Positions 15,923-23,687 of a stretch of DNA of 36,073 bases are shown here, one piece after another. A program made the position numbers and the translations under genes. A model generated the notes under the pieces. That model worked only from the letters and a program-made list of their open reading frames with translations. It had not been told where the DNA came from and did no database searches. The stretch comes from Streptomyces sp. TSRI0281. GTDB lineage: Bacteria > Actinomycetota > Actinomycetes > Streptomycetales > Streptomycetaceae. Each line of letters begins with the position of its first letter. The stretch's first letter is position 1. The stretch covers positions 1 through 36,073 of the forward strand of contig NZ_LWLE01000026.1 of the NCBI RefSeq assembly GCF_001905125.1. Reading direction: 5' to 3'.

Positions 15923-16744
15923 CTACTTCTTCTCCGGCTCCGGTCCCGGGTCATTCCGCAGCTTCACGTGCGGCATCCTGGCGATCTTCGCCCGCAGAGC
16001 CATTCCCGTGTCGTAGGTCACCAATTTGACCGGACCGGCCGCGACCGTTTTCAACGTGAGGGCCCTATCCACGATTTCATCGTCCTCGTCCGGGAGCCGC
16101 ACATGGCCCGGCGGATCGGGCAGCACCTGCACCTCTGCGAATCCCAGCCTGGCCTGTTCCTCCTGCAGGAGTCGATCGAGGATCGCCAAGCCCAACCGTG
16201 CCCGCCATCGGACATGCGACGATGCCTTGGACTCTTTTAGCCTGTCCAGCTCGTCCACCACCGTCATCGGGACAGCGAGCCGAATACCGCCGTCCTGATC
16301 AGCCAGCGCCGAGAAGTCGACGTCCTCCAGCTGTTCCTCGTGTTGGATGAAGAAGCTGGTGTCGAGAACTAGCGTCGAGGTTCGCTCCGTCCAAGTGTGG
16401 ATCGTGTCCCGCACGGCATCGACTGCCCGGTTCAGGACGGCAAGCCGTTGCCGGACCTCCTGGTCGATCAGCTGGTTCGAAACCTTCGGCGCCAGCCTGC
16501 CGCCCAGATGCCCAGCCCCGTTCAGCAGGGCCCAGTAGACCGGGGTGAAGAACAGCGTCTCGACGTCCTTCGTGCGTACCTGGGACTCGAACAGCCGTGA
16601 CTGCTCCGTTGCCCAGGTCAGATAGTTGAGCAGGTGCTCCTCTGGGGTGTTGTAGTTGCTCAGGTTCTGCGCCGCGGTATGGGCAGACTGCAGAAGATTG
16701 TGCACGAGCTCAAGCCTTGCACCGGGTATGGGCGTGATGATCAT
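15923..16744 (-). CDS. PIN-domain ribonuclease
   Basis: The 273-residue protein has a helical N-terminal half (residues 1-125). The PIN domain from about residue 126 shows all four acidic positions: TLVLDTSFFIQHE (Asp), PMTVVDELDRLKE (Glu), DEDDEIVDRAL (Asp) and LVTYDTGMALRAK (Asp). PIN domains cut RNA with bound metal ions, and many act as toxins of toxin-antitoxin or abortive-infection systems. The N-terminal extension is unlike short VapC toxins. It is transcribed divergently from the AbiTii-like gene, with 162 bp between the starts, which invites the idea of a joint defence module. No VapB-like antitoxin is adjacent. The start ATG 16744 has no strong ribosome binding site. Confidence 0.85.
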   Translation of the reverse strand: MIITPIPGARLELVHNLLQSAHTAAQNLSNYNTPEEHLLNYLTWATEQSRLFESQVRTKDVETLFFTPVYWALLNGAGHLGGRLAPKVSNQLIDQEVRQRLAVLNRAVDAVRDTIHTWTERTSTLVLDTSFFIQHEEQLEDVDFSALADQDGGIRLAVPMTVVDELDRLKESKASSHVRWRARLGLAILDRLLQEEQARLGFAEVQVLPDPPGHVRLPDEDDEIVDRALTLKTVAAGPVKLVTYDTGMALRAKIARMPHVKLRNDPGPEPEKK

Positions 16745-16894
16745 TCGCGGATCATGCCAGCGCTTGTCCCCTTCCGGCCAGCGTTACCGAGACCACTTTG
16801 ACCTCGCTGCCGACTTCTACAGCATGGATAGGCCACAGCCGGCACCGAGATGCCCGGTACGGTCAACACCGGACGGACTACCACGCCAAGCCCC

Positions 16895-16900
16895 TAATCT
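16895..16900 (+). promoter_or_regulatory. -10 element of a probable leaderless promoter
   Basis: TAATCT occupies -12 to -7 relative to the A of ATG 16907, and no Shine-Dalgarno sequence is present. That is the arrangement expected if transcription starts at the start codon. GACGGA lies 17 bp upstream as a weak -35 candidate. Confidence 0.45.
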
Positions 16901-16906
16901 TCTGTC

Positions 16907-17952
16907 ATGGCAACAAGCGATCACGTTCTGCGGCTCGTTCAGAAGGCATTGGACGAGTTCGACGACATACCGTTGGAAGTGTCGGTCCGTCGTGCTGTGC
17001 GCATCGCGAACCTGGTGGGCGACACCAAGTACGCGGTCCGGCTTTCACTCGACCTCAATACCACAGGCGGGGACCGAACGACGAACGGTGAAATCTCCCG
17101 CATGCTCATGCAGGATCCATCAACTTGGGGATCGATGACGGGACCCGCAGAACAAGCTGTCATGGCGTGGATGAATGACCGGAAAATCGAGGGCAACGAC
17201 GACAACATTGATAGCCATTCGCTAGCTGAGCTGGAGTTCTGGGACAACGAACTCGAAGACCTCAAGAGGACTGGCGAGAGAGGTGACTACGTAGTCGACC
17301 TCAACACACGCCAGCGGTCTACGCGCATCCGCGCCCGGGCCCGGCATCTGACGTTCGCCCTGCTGTGTTCCTGGGAACGCCGCCTCGACTACAGCACCAT
17401 CAACAAGTCCATCTTCGACGGCTACCGCGTCAAAGTGGACGCGCTCCTGGCCGACGGAGTACCAGAACTGCTCCAGCAGTTCAGCGCCGTCTACCGACGG
17501 CTCCAGGAGGCAGCCAACAGCGCACCTGAGCGCGACTCACCGAAGAGCTGTCCCAGGCCATCACCACATGCCGCCGCATTCTCAAAGCCGTCGTCGACCA
17601 CGTGTTCCCGGCCCGTTCCGAACCCTCTGCGGACGGACACATCCTCGACGACTCCAAACACCGCAATCGACTGTCGGAGTTCCTCAAAGAGGCTGTCACC
17701 AGCGACTCCAGCCGGACGCTCATCACGGCCACCGTCGCAGGGCTGTACGAGCGGTTCGCCGCCATCGACAAGATGACGAACAAGGCGGTCCACGCAAAGG
17801 TCGCGAACGACATCGCCAACCTGTGCGCGCTGAACACGTACATCGTCTGCGGCGAGATCATCAACCTGCACGTTCTGGTCTCCGACAAGCAAAGTGAGCC
17901 TTCGCCCGTCGCTGAGGACACCGCCGCCCAACCCGACGAGGCGCCCCGTTGA
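16907..17952 (+). pseudogene. AbiTii-like protein, one frameshift
   Basis: From ATG 16907 the first 60 residues (HVLRLVQKALDEFDDIPLEV, VRRAVRIANLVGDTKYAVRL) fit the AbiTii N-terminal domain, a helical module linked to abortive infection. A variable middle follows (ELEFWDNELEDLKRTGERGD). Near 17528-17540 the frame shifts by one base. The second frame continues LTEELSQAITTCRRILKAVV, SKHRNRLSEFLKEAV, IDKMTNKAVHAKVANDIANL and NTYIVCGEIINLHVL, matching the C-terminal part usual in AbiTii proteins, and ends at 17952. Restored, it would be about 348 residues. The upstream frame alone would end at 17776 with a nonsense tail. A leaderless promoter seems to drive it, and it is divergent from the PIN nuclease. 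Confidence 0.7.
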
Positions 17953-18008
17953 GGCACGGCGTGGCGCGTAGCACTGCCATGTGCCACGAGAGGGAGCTGA
18001 CCGAGACT

Positions 18009-18087
18009 CCAGGGCCTACACGCACACCAGTGCGATGCCGCAGCTCGGGAGCCCCGGGCATCGCACCTCAGTGCGTGTAGGGCCTGG
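18009..18087. terminator. Long imperfect inverted repeat, probable terminator
   Basis: Arms of about 30 bases at 18009-18039 and 18058-18087 share CTACACGCAC and GTGCGATGCC in inverted order, with a few central mismatches. It lies 57 bp after the AbiTii-like gene and probably ends its transcript. The unusual arm length also fits a decayed mobile-element end or regulatory hairpin. Confidence 0.6.
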
Positions 18088-18115
18088 GAGCGGTGCCGCT
18101 GGCCCCGGACAGCGA

Positions 18116-18147
18116 AGGACCCCGGGCCGCCTGCGCCCCGGGGTCCT
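18116..18147. terminator. Stem-loop terminator
   Basis: AGGACCCCGG pairs exactly with CCGGGGTCCT across a 12-base loop. It follows the 3' end of the minus-strand remnant at 18171. Confidence 0.65.
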
Positions 18148-18170
18148 GTCGCCGGTCTCACCGCCGCTGC

Positions 18171-18330
18171 TCACCAGTCGTCAGGCGCGCTGCCCACCCA
18201 CGCGATCGGCCGGCCCTCGCTGTTGCGGTCCCAATGCGGTTCCTCCATCGAGGTCTCGTCACCGTCGGGCAGGACGCAGATCCGCCAGATACGCGTACTG
18301 GCCTTCGCCCGGCGCAAGACCGCGCGGCGA
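18171..18330 (-). pseudogene. C-terminal coding remnant of unknown gene
   Basis: On the minus strand VLPDGDETSMEEPHWDRNSE followed by GRPIAWVGSAPDDW and a TGA (18171-18173) looks like a genuine protein end, and a hairpin follows at the right distance. Upstream, the adjacent frame gives SLQGFDSPRGLAPGEGQYAY, also protein-like, so a frameshift near 18282 may separate the two halves. No start codon could be fixed. The family is unknown. Confidence 0.35.
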
Positions 18331-18453
18331 GTCAAAACCCTGAAGAGAATCTGCCACCTTGTGCGAAAGCGTAGTAGCGCAGGGGGCCGAGCAATACGTT
18401 CTCGTGGTGCGAAATGAGCTCACATCTCTCTCCCTGACTCGAGGAGCATCGAC

Positions 18454-18843
18454 ATGCGCCGCATACTCGTACCCATCCTGACAGCCGGATTCGCCGCCGC
18501 GCTGACCATTGCTGGATCCGCCTCCGGTGCGTCCGCCTCCGTCACTGGCACCGCCTCGTGTCCGAGCGGGAACCTGTGCGTGTGGGACCAGACCTCCTAC
18601 AACGGAAACATGTACAAGTTCGCCGGGACCAACCAGTCCTGGGACCTCTGGTCCGTCAACAACCGCGACGCCTCCTGGTACAACCACGGAACCTCCGGCC
18701 TGAAAGCCTGTATCTGGGGAGACGAGTACAGCGTCATCTGGGGCTGGGGCGGTGGGCTGAAGTCCGTTGCGAGCGGCACTTCGTCCCCGTCGGACGCCAA
18801 CCGGGCCTACAAGGGCAGCTCTAACAGCTGGGGCAACTGCTGA
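18454..18843 (+). CDS. Secreted peptidase inhibitor family I36 protein
   Basis: This 129-residue exported protein has a Sec signal peptide of about 30 residues (MRRILVPILTAGFAAALTIA, cleavage after ASA). The mature part has CPSGNLCVWDQTSYNGNMY, KFAGTNQSWDLW and KACIWGDEYSVIWGWGG, the cysteine and aromatic pattern of the I36 family. The founding member of that family inhibits a Streptomyces metalloprotease; others are uncharacterised. ATG 18454 has GAGGAGC nine bases upstream. It is followed by a strong hairpin terminator, so it is monocistronic. It is whole and typical in length. Confidence 0.85.
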   Translation: MRRILVPILTAGFAAALTIAGSASGASASVTGTASCPSGNLCVWDQTSYNGNMYKFAGTNQSWDLWSVNNRDASWYNHGTSGLKACIWGDEYSVIWGWGGGLKSVASGTSSPSDANRAYKGSSNSWGNC

Positions 18844-18862
18844 TCCAGCTTCCACCTTCCGC

Positions 18863-18897
18863 GGTGCCGTTTCAGGCACGGGCCCTGAAACGGCACC
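18863..18897 (+). terminator. Strong stem-loop terminator
   Basis: GGTGCCGTTTCAGG pairs perfectly with CCTGAAACGGCACC over 14 bp with a 7-base loop, 20 bp after the stop codon of the I36-type gene. Confidence 0.85.
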
Positions 18898-18936
18898 GGT
18901 CCCGGCTCACACCTCAAAGAAGGACTGACCTCCCAC

Positions 18937-19875
18937 ATGCGTCTACACCGCTCGCACGTCGCCCCGCTCGCGCTGCTCGGCATGCTGCTCACCAGTTGTG
19001 CCGCAGCCCCCACAGCAACAGAGCCCCCCGCGAAGTCCGCCCCACTGCCCGCTGTGCCCTCCCAGATCCAGACGACCAACGGAGAACTTACAAAGGAGGC
19101 CGAGCGCTATCGCTTCCTGGCTGAGGGACACCTGATAAGCCGCTGCATGGTACGCCAAGGGTACGAGTACATCGTCCGCACCCCACCAGAAAGCGCCTTG
19201 ACCGTGCATGCCCCCGCTCTTTTTCATACTCTCGACCCGGACGAGGCCCGCACGCACGGCTACGGGAACCCGGACAACGGCGCCGACGAAGTCCAGCGCT
19301 TCGTGTCGGAGGATCCGAACGCGGCCTACGCAGAATCATTGGACGGCGACCGTCGCAACGGATACGACAAGGCTCTCTTCGGCAGTAAAGAAAAGGAGAT
19401 AGACATCTCTCTGCCCGACGGAGAGAACATCACTACTAACACCGACGGCTGCACTTCCGAGATGCGCCGCGCGCTCTACGGCACTGACCTCGCCGTATAC
19501 CTGCGCAACGACTACATCGCTGACAACCTTGGCTTGGCCGTGTACCAACGGGTTACCGCCGACCCTGCGTATACGAAGGCCCTCGCCAGGTGGCAGCGCT
19601 GCATGCGCGACCGCAGCTACCACTTCGATGGTCCAGGAACGGCAGTCAGCGCAGCCACAAAGACCCGCACGACGCGCACCCGCCCCGCCCCTAACGAGAT
19701 TGCCATCGCTGTCGCCGACGGCGAATGCCGCACCATCAGCCGTCTGTCCACAACCTTGGAACAGCTCACCGGTACATACCGTGAACGTCTCGCCAAGATC
19801 CGCGCTCTGCAACTGGACGCCAACCGCAGGACACGCGTCGATGCCATACAGCGGGCCGGGACCCTGCTGAGTTGA
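18937..19875 (+). CDS. Putative lipoprotein
   Basis: The 312-residue protein has a lipoprotein signal: a short basic start (MRLHRSHVAP), a hydrophobic core and the lipobox LLTSC with the lipidated Cys near residue 22. The mature protein, predicted to sit on the outer face of the membrane, is helical and contains paired cysteines in ISRCMVRQGYEYIV, TDGCTSEMRRALYG, RWQRCMRDRSYHF and DGECRTISRLS. These probably form disulfides. I know similar uncharacterised proteins in actinomycetes but no function. The stop TGA (19873-19875) coincides with the terminal bases of the IS3 element, so the natural C-terminus may have been removed. The start has AAGAAGGA about 10 bases upstream. Confidence 0.8.
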   Translation: MRLHRSHVAPLALLGMLLTSCAAAPTATEPPAKSAPLPAVPSQIQTTNGELTKEAERYRFLAEGHLISRCMVRQGYEYIVRTPPESALTVHAPALFHTLDPDEARTHGYGNPDNGADEVQRFVSEDPNAAYAESLDGDRRNGYDKALFGSKEKEIDISLPDGENITTNTDGCTSEMRRALYGTDLAVYLRNDYIADNLGLAVYQRVTADPAYTKALARWQRCMRDRSYHFDGPGTAVSAATKTRTTRTRPAPNEIAIAVADGECRTISRLSTTLEQLTGTYRERLAKIRALQLDANRRTRVDAIQRAGTLLS

Positions 19876-19904
19876 GGTGACCCCCGGAGTGTGGACTCAG
19901 GGGT

Positions 19905-20804
19905 TCATGCTGCGAGTTGGAGTTTAGCTGTCTTGTGGTGCTGCTGTTCGAACTCGATAGGGGAGAGGTAGTCGAGCGCGCTGTGGCGTCGGCGGGCGTT
20001 GTAGTAGGTGAGCCACCGGAAGATTTCCAATCTCGCCTGTTGCATCGTCGAGAACAGCTTCCCGTGCATCGTCTCTCGCTTCAGACCCTGCCAGAAACTC
20101 TCCGCGAGGGCATTGTCGTAGCTCGAGCCGACCCTTCCCATGCTCCTGCGGATGCCGTACCGGTCGCAGACCTGGGCGAACGCGGCGGACGTATATTGCG
20201 ATCCGCGGTCCGCGTGGAAGATCCCTCCGGCGGCTTGCCCGCCGCGGGCCGCGACCGCGGCCTGGAGCGCGTCGATGACGAGCTCGGCCCGCATGTGCGG
20301 CGCCATCGACCAGCCGAGTACCCGGCGGGAGCGGATGTCGATGACGCAGGCCAGGTAGAGCCACGCGGCTCCGACCTGCACGTATGTGATGTCGCCGCAC
20401 CACTTCTCGTCCAGCGCGTCAGCGGTGAAGTCCCGCTGGACCAAGTCCGCCACCGGCGGCGCGAGGCGGTCCGGGACCGTGGTGCGCTTCTTCTTCCGCA
20501 GGTGGCGGCCGATGATGCCGTGCTTGCGCATCAGCCTGGCCACCCGTTTGCGGTTGACCGTGTGGCCGAAGCCGCGCAGTTCGGCGTGGACCCGGAGTGC
20601 GCCGTAGTTCCCGCGGTGTTCGCCATGAATTGCGCGGATCTCCTCGACCAAGGCGTCCTCGGCGGCCTGGCGCTTCTCCCGCGCCTGGGCGCCGGCGATC
20701 CACCGGTAGTAGCCCGAGCGGGAGACTGCCAGCACCCGGCATATCCGCTTGATGCCGAACATTCCGGCGTGGGCGGAGACGAAGTCCCAAGCGGCGGTCT
20801 TCAC
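19905..20804 (-). CDS. IS3-family transposase OrfB
   Basis: The integrase-type catalytic domain is intact: KWCGDITYVQVG (Asp), GIFHADRGSQYTS (Asp) and DNALAESFWQGLKRE (Glu), followed by the usual end YNARRRHSALDYLSPIEFE. The upstream part (AGMFGIKRICRVLAVSRSGY, GNYGALRVHAELR) is the HTH_21-type region. The likely start is GTG at 20804, overlapping the orfA stop in GTGA, so translation is probably coupled or fused by -1 frameshifting as in other IS3 members. A longer open frame upstream to 20864 is probably not translated independently. Length, about 299 residues, is normal. Confidence 0.9.
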   Translation of the reverse strand: MKTAAWDFVSAHAGMFGIKRICRVLAVSRSGYYRWIAGAQAREKRQAAEDALVEEIRAIHGEHRGNYGALRVHAELRGFGHTVNRKRVARLMRKHGIIGRHLRKKKRTTVPDRLAPPVADLVQRDFTADALDEKWCGDITYVQVGAAWLYLACVIDIRSRRVLGWSMAPHMRAELVIDALQAAVAARGGQAAGGIFHADRGSQYTSAAFAQVCDRYGIRRSMGRVGSSYDNALAESFWQGLKRETMHGKLFSTMQQARLEIFRWLTYYNARRRHSALDYLSPIEFEQQHHKTAKLQLAA

Positions 20805-21109
20805 TTCATCTCCCGGGCAAAATAGGCGGCTGCCCGTCGCAGGATCTCCCGCTCGAGCTGCCATTCCTTCTCTGCCGCGGCCAGCCGGGCGTTCTCCGCC
20901 CGCAGCCGGGCCAGCTCGGCCTCGGTGTCCTGCGACGCGCTGGAGACGGCCGGACGGTCGTCGGCGTCACGCACCCAGGTCCGCAGCGTCTCGGGGTTGA
21001 CGTTCAGATCAGCCGCGACGTCCCTGAACGTTCGCCTGCCGGCCGAAGCCCTCCACAACGCGATCGCGTCAGACCGGAACTCCGCACTGTACTTCGAGGG
21101 CCTTGCCAC
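20801..21109 (-). CDS. IS3-family transposase OrfA
   Basis: This 102-residue protein starts at GTG 21109 (ARPSKYSAEFRSDAIALWR). It contains a helix-turn-helix (TFRDVAADLNVNPETLRTWV) and a C-terminal coiled coil (AELARLRAENARLAAAEKEW). It binds the element ends and pairs with OrfB. Its stop overlaps the OrfB start by GTGA. Confidence 0.9.
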   Translation of the reverse strand: MARPSKYSAEFRSDAIALWRASAGRRTFRDVAADLNVNPETLRTWVRDADDRPAVSSASQDTEAELARLRAENARLAAAEKEWQLEREILRRAAAYFAREMK

Positions 21110-21375
21110 GTGGATCTACACCTTCCAGGATCAACAAGATCCATTGTCAGGTGTGTCCACACCACGGGGATCACCTCAGATGACGGCGCACCCGTTCCGC
21201 CAGACCCAGGGCACCGGGGACACGGTGGCCGCACGGACCGGCCGTGAACCCGCCGCAGCGGGGGAGACGGGTACGGGCGCGGTCGAGGGGAGACCCGCAC
21301 CGACACGGATCCGGTAGCGGAGACCCTCGCCGGGCCTAGGCCGTTCCTTCCCGTCCTGACGGGCGGTCCTCGTTC

Positions 21376-21648
21376 TCACCGGGGGCGTCGGCCGCGTCTT
21401 CGGAGGTCGGACCTCCTGGTCAACTCCTGGATGCAGTGCACCAGGAACAGCAGGGACAGTATTCCGACGGTGGACAGTCCCTGGAAGCCGAGGATGCGGC
21501 AGTCGAGCGGGAGATCACCGCTCAGCAGCGCGGCGAAGGCGCCGTAGAAGCCGAGCCCGCAGCCCATGGATGCCAGGAGAACGTCATGCCAGGTCACCGG
21601 CCACCGGGACCTGCGCCCCAGCCGTGAAGGCCGCCCGCGGTGTCTCAT
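21376..21648 (-). CDS. Small membrane protein, two helices
   Basis: From ATG 21648 the protein is 90 residues: a basic N-terminus (MRHRGRPSRLGRRSRW), two hydrophobic helices (WHDVLLASMGCGLGFYGAFA and STVGILSLLFLVHCI) and a basic C-terminal tail. The open frame extends upstream to 21828, but that part is Arg/His/Pro-rich and unlike protein, so the internal ATG is chosen. GAGAAAG lies nine bases before it. Topology would place both tails in the cytoplasm. The family is unknown. Confidence 0.55.
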   Translation of the reverse strand: MRHRGRPSRLGRRSRWPVTWHDVLLASMGCGLGFYGAFAALLSGDLPLDCRILGFQGLSTVGILSLLFLVHCIQELTRRSDLRRRGRRPR

Positions 21649-21904
21649 CGTGGGAGCTTTCTCGTACGTCGTCTTCCTGCGGTGAAGGGGTACATGCGCT
21701 GCTCCTCGCGGCCTGCCCTCCGCCAGGGCCGGCGGCCGTCCGGGCCACCTGGCGTCCCACGCCCCGTGCCCTGACCTCCGGACTCCGGTTGTGTGGATCC
21801 CCGCGAACGGATGCCACGCCTGCACCACCGATTGCTAGCTTTGCGCGGTGGTCCGGCCTCCCGCCGGACCACGACCAGACGAAGTCCACCGATCCGGAGG
21901 ATCC

Positions 21905-22222
21905 ATGAACAAGTCGAAGAAGTGGCTCGGCACGTCAGGACTCGTGTTGGCCACGATGCTGGGAACGACCGTCGCCCTGGCGCCCCAGGCCCAGGCAGCG
22001 GAGATGTGCCGAGCCTGGCCCGCGGACAACGGACACCGGGCCGTCGGCCTCTGCCAGGCCGGCAGCGGGGAGTTCCGGGTCCGCGGCGTCTGCGCGGCGC
22101 TCCAGGGCAGCGCACCGTTCGTCGGAACCAAGGGGTACCGCAACGGCACCACCGAGCAGGCGTCCATCTGGGACTGCGGCTCGGGCGGCTGGGCCGAGAA
22201 CCTGTGGGTCGAGGTCCTCTGA
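21905..22222 (+). CDS. Small secreted protein with four cysteines
   Basis: ATG 21905 follows CGGAGGATCC, a clear ribosome binding site, and begins a Sec signal peptide (MNKSKKWLGTSGLVLATMLG, cleavage after AQA near residue 31). The mature chain of about 73 residues has four Cys (EMCRAW, VGLCQAG, RGVCAAL, IWDCGSG), so two disulfides are likely. Size and architecture resemble secreted small proteins or inhibitors of Streptomyces, but I recognise no family. An in-frame ATG at 21848 is rejected because it would put 19 polar residues before the signal peptide. Confidence 0.75.
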   Translation: MNKSKKWLGTSGLVLATMLGTTVALAPQAQAAEMCRAWPADNGHRAVGLCQAGSGEFRVRGVCAALQGSAPFVGTKGYRNGTTEQASIWDCGSGGWAENLWVEVL

Positions 22223-22243
22223 CCGGCAGCCCGCCGACTCCGT

Positions 22244-22272
22244 GAGCGCGGGACCCTCTCACCCGGGGCCCC
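22244..22272 (+). terminator. Possible stem-loop terminator
   Basis: GCGCGGG and CCCGCGC can pair about 22 bp after the secreted-protein stop codon, with a long loop that may itself fold. Confidence 0.35.
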
Positions 22273-22296
22273 GCGCGCCGGACGGGGGCTAAGTCG

Positions 22297-22425
22297 TTGT
22301 CTTCAGACTACGAGCAGCGCAGCACCGTCGAACGCCGCATCAACCGCTTGAAGCTGTGGCGCGGCATCGACACCGCCGCCATGGGAAGACCGGGTCCGTC
22401 TACTTGGCCGGACCCCACGGACGAA
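22297..22425 (+). pseudogene. IS5-family transposase C-terminal fragment
   Basis: YEQRSTVERRINRLKLWRGI is the conserved region around the catalytic glutamate of IS5-type transposases. After a frameshift, GKTGSVYLAGPH resembles the usual GLH end. Nothing else of the element remains. A similar region occurs in the decayed transposase near 980-1060. Confidence 0.65.
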
Positions 22426-22470
22426 GCCGTGCTACGCACGCGTAGTACGTACGCGTGGTTGCGGCTGCTG

Positions 22471-22497
22471 ATCCGGCCGATCCGGCCGATCCGGCCG
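22471..22497. repeat. Three tandem 9-bp repeats
   Basis: ATCCGGCCG is repeated three times without interruption after the transposase fragment. Just before it, at 22437-22457, CACGCGTA and TACGCGTG form a short inverted repeat. Confidence 0.85.
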
Positions 22498-22526
22498 TGA
22501 TGATGAAGACGATCCCCGTGGGGCGG

Positions 22527-22561
22527 CCCGCCCGGACGGCTGCGCGGGCCGTCCGGGCGGG
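22527..22561 (-). terminator. Strong stem-loop terminator
   Basis: CCCGCCCGGACGGC pairs perfectly with GCCGTCCGGGCGGG (14 bp) over a 7-base loop. The nearest gene ending towards it is the minus-strand gene with stop at 22664. Short GTGCCGCGC-like repeats fill 22611-22655 between them. Confidence 0.65.
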
Positions 22562-22663
22562 GTTGCGTGGCTTGCTCCCGGCCGTGTTCTGATGCGGTCC
22601 GGGGCGGCCACCGCGTGCCGCGCGTGCCCCGTGCCGCGCGTGCCGCGCACCCGCACGTGAGGG

Positions 22664-22858
22664 TTACGAGGGTTCGATCCAGATGTCGAAGTCGAGTCCG
22701 CCGATCTCGGCCCGGAGTCCGGTGTCACCCCGGAGCGTGCCGACCGGGGCGACGCGGCTGACGACGGAGTGACGCTCCAGCAGTTCCGCGATCAGGTCTC
22801 GCACACCCGCGCAACGCGGTCCCGCCGTCGGTGTGATCTCCAGGTCCTCGGCATCCAT
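22664..22858 (-). CDS. Small uncharacterised acidic protein
   Basis: From ATG 22858, with GGAGG seven bases upstream, the gene encodes 64 residues: MDAEDLEITPTAGPRCAGV, a helix RDLIAELLERHSVV, and a strand-rich end (TGLRAEIGGLDFDIWIEPS). It looks like a small alpha/beta cytoplasmic protein. The strong ribosome binding site and natural composition support expression. It belongs to a run of small minus-strand genes to 23.4 kb. The family is unknown. Confidence 0.6.
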   Translation of the reverse strand: MDAEDLEITPTAGPRCAGVRDLIAELLERHSVVSRVAPVGTLRGDTGLRAEIGGLDFDIWIEPS

Positions 22859-22959
22859 TCCGGCCTCCAGTCCGTCCGGCTGCGTTCAACGACGACGGCG
22901 GGTCCGGAGTTGTGCGGACGGCGGCGGCGACCAGGAGCACGGCGTCGTCCGGGCCGGGA

Positions 22960-23151
22960 TCAGTGGCGCGCGTCCGTTTCGGCGCGTATGAGCTGGCGGG
23001 TCTTGCGGATGCCGATGACCGCAGCGGTCAGTGCGACGGCCGTGAAGAGGGCGATCAGGAACGGGCTCTTGCACCTGGCCGCGGTGACGGCTGTGTAGAC
23101 GGCCACGGCCCAGTCCGTCCAGGTCCGCTTCAGCACTGTCGTCAGGTTCAC
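22960..23151 (-). CDS. Small single-helix membrane protein
   Basis: The chosen start is GTG 23151, preceded by GGGAGG at good spacing. The 63-residue product begins with NLTTVLKRTWTDWAVAVYTA, has a transmembrane helix (SPFLIALFTAVALTAAVIGI) and a basic tail (RKTRQLIRAETDARH). The start overlaps the stop of the open frame upstream in a GTGA, suggesting translational coupling. The open frame extends far upstream of this start but with low-complexity content. The function is unknown. Confidence 0.55.
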   Translation of the reverse strand: MNLTTVLKRTWTDWAVAVYTAVTAARCKSPFLIALFTAVALTAAVIGIRKTRQLIRAETDARH

Positions 23152-23339
23152 GATCCCTCCCGGCTGGCGGGCCCGGTGCTGAGGGTGCGGCGTCCGGCAG
23201 GCCGGACGGCAAACGGTCCGGCGACGGCGCCGGCCAGGCGTTCGGCGGCGAGCACCGCGCGGGGCGCGGCGGGCGACAACTGCGGGTTGTCGGCGGGTAT
23301 GGGTGCGGGTCCTGTGCCCAGCGAGCGGCGGTTGGTCAC
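23148..23339 (-). CDS. Possible small coupled ORF
   Basis: A frame of 63 residues begins at GTG 23339 (TNRRSLGTGPAPIPADNP) and includes the helical AVLAAERLAGAVAGPFAVRP, ending in TGA that overlaps the next gene's GTG. Its start lies inside a perfect palindrome. In-frame ATGs at 23396 and 23417 are alternatives. Evidence is only composition and coupling, so it may not be real. Confidence 0.35.
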   Translation of the reverse strand: MTNRRSLGTGPAPIPADNPQLSPAAPRAVLAAERLAGAVAGPFAVRPAGRRTLSTGPASREGS

Positions 23340-23365
23340 CGGGCGATTCTCGCCCGGTGACCAAC
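23331..23365. promoter_or_regulatory. Perfect 16-bp inverted repeat with 3-bp spacer
   Basis: GTTGGTCACCGGGCGA and its exact complement are separated by TTC. The site overlaps the presumed start of a small minus-strand operon. It could be a repressor operator for a dimeric regulator or an RNA hairpin that hides the start codon. No regulator gene is adjacent. Confidence 0.6.
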
Positions 23366-23687
23366 CCTTTCCCATCCAGTTCTCGCACCCGTACATGTGA
23401 CCGCGCGCTCCGTACACCCGTGTTCAGCCCCGGGGTCGGGCGTACGGCGGTGGTGGTGATGACGATCCGGCGGGGGTTGCGCGGCTAACCCCGCCGCGTC
23501 GCATGGTGCTGCCAAGCAGTCCGCGACACCGTGCCAAGTGTTCGCGAATCCGTCTGGTGCCCCGTCAGAGAAGCCTCCGAGCAGGGCTGGAACCGGAATT
23601 CGCCAGAACTGGATCCGGTGGCCTCCGAGGCGGACTGTGGGCCCCGCGCTCATCCCGAGCGCCCCCATCGACATCGAGGAGAGATGC

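Larger units (their letters stand above)
19873..21178. mobile_element. IS3-family insertion sequence, complete
   Basis: The ends read inward as TGAGGTGACCCCCGG (from 19873) and TGAGGTGATCCCCGT (from 21178), both continuing with GTGTGGAC; about 20 of 24 positions agree. OrfA and orfB on the minus strand are both open with a complete DDE set. No 3-4 bp target duplication is evident, which suggests a deletion next to the element or ends a few bases different from mine. Confidence 0.9.

Noticed and set aside
19866..21184. Target duplication of the complete IS3 element
   Set aside because: Flanking bases (AGT on the left, GAT on the right) do not match, so no duplication is claimed.
22471..22655. 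Short tandem and GTGCCGCGC-like repeats considered as a CRISPR array
   Set aside because: Units are 9 bp without spacers of uniform length and no cas genes are present.
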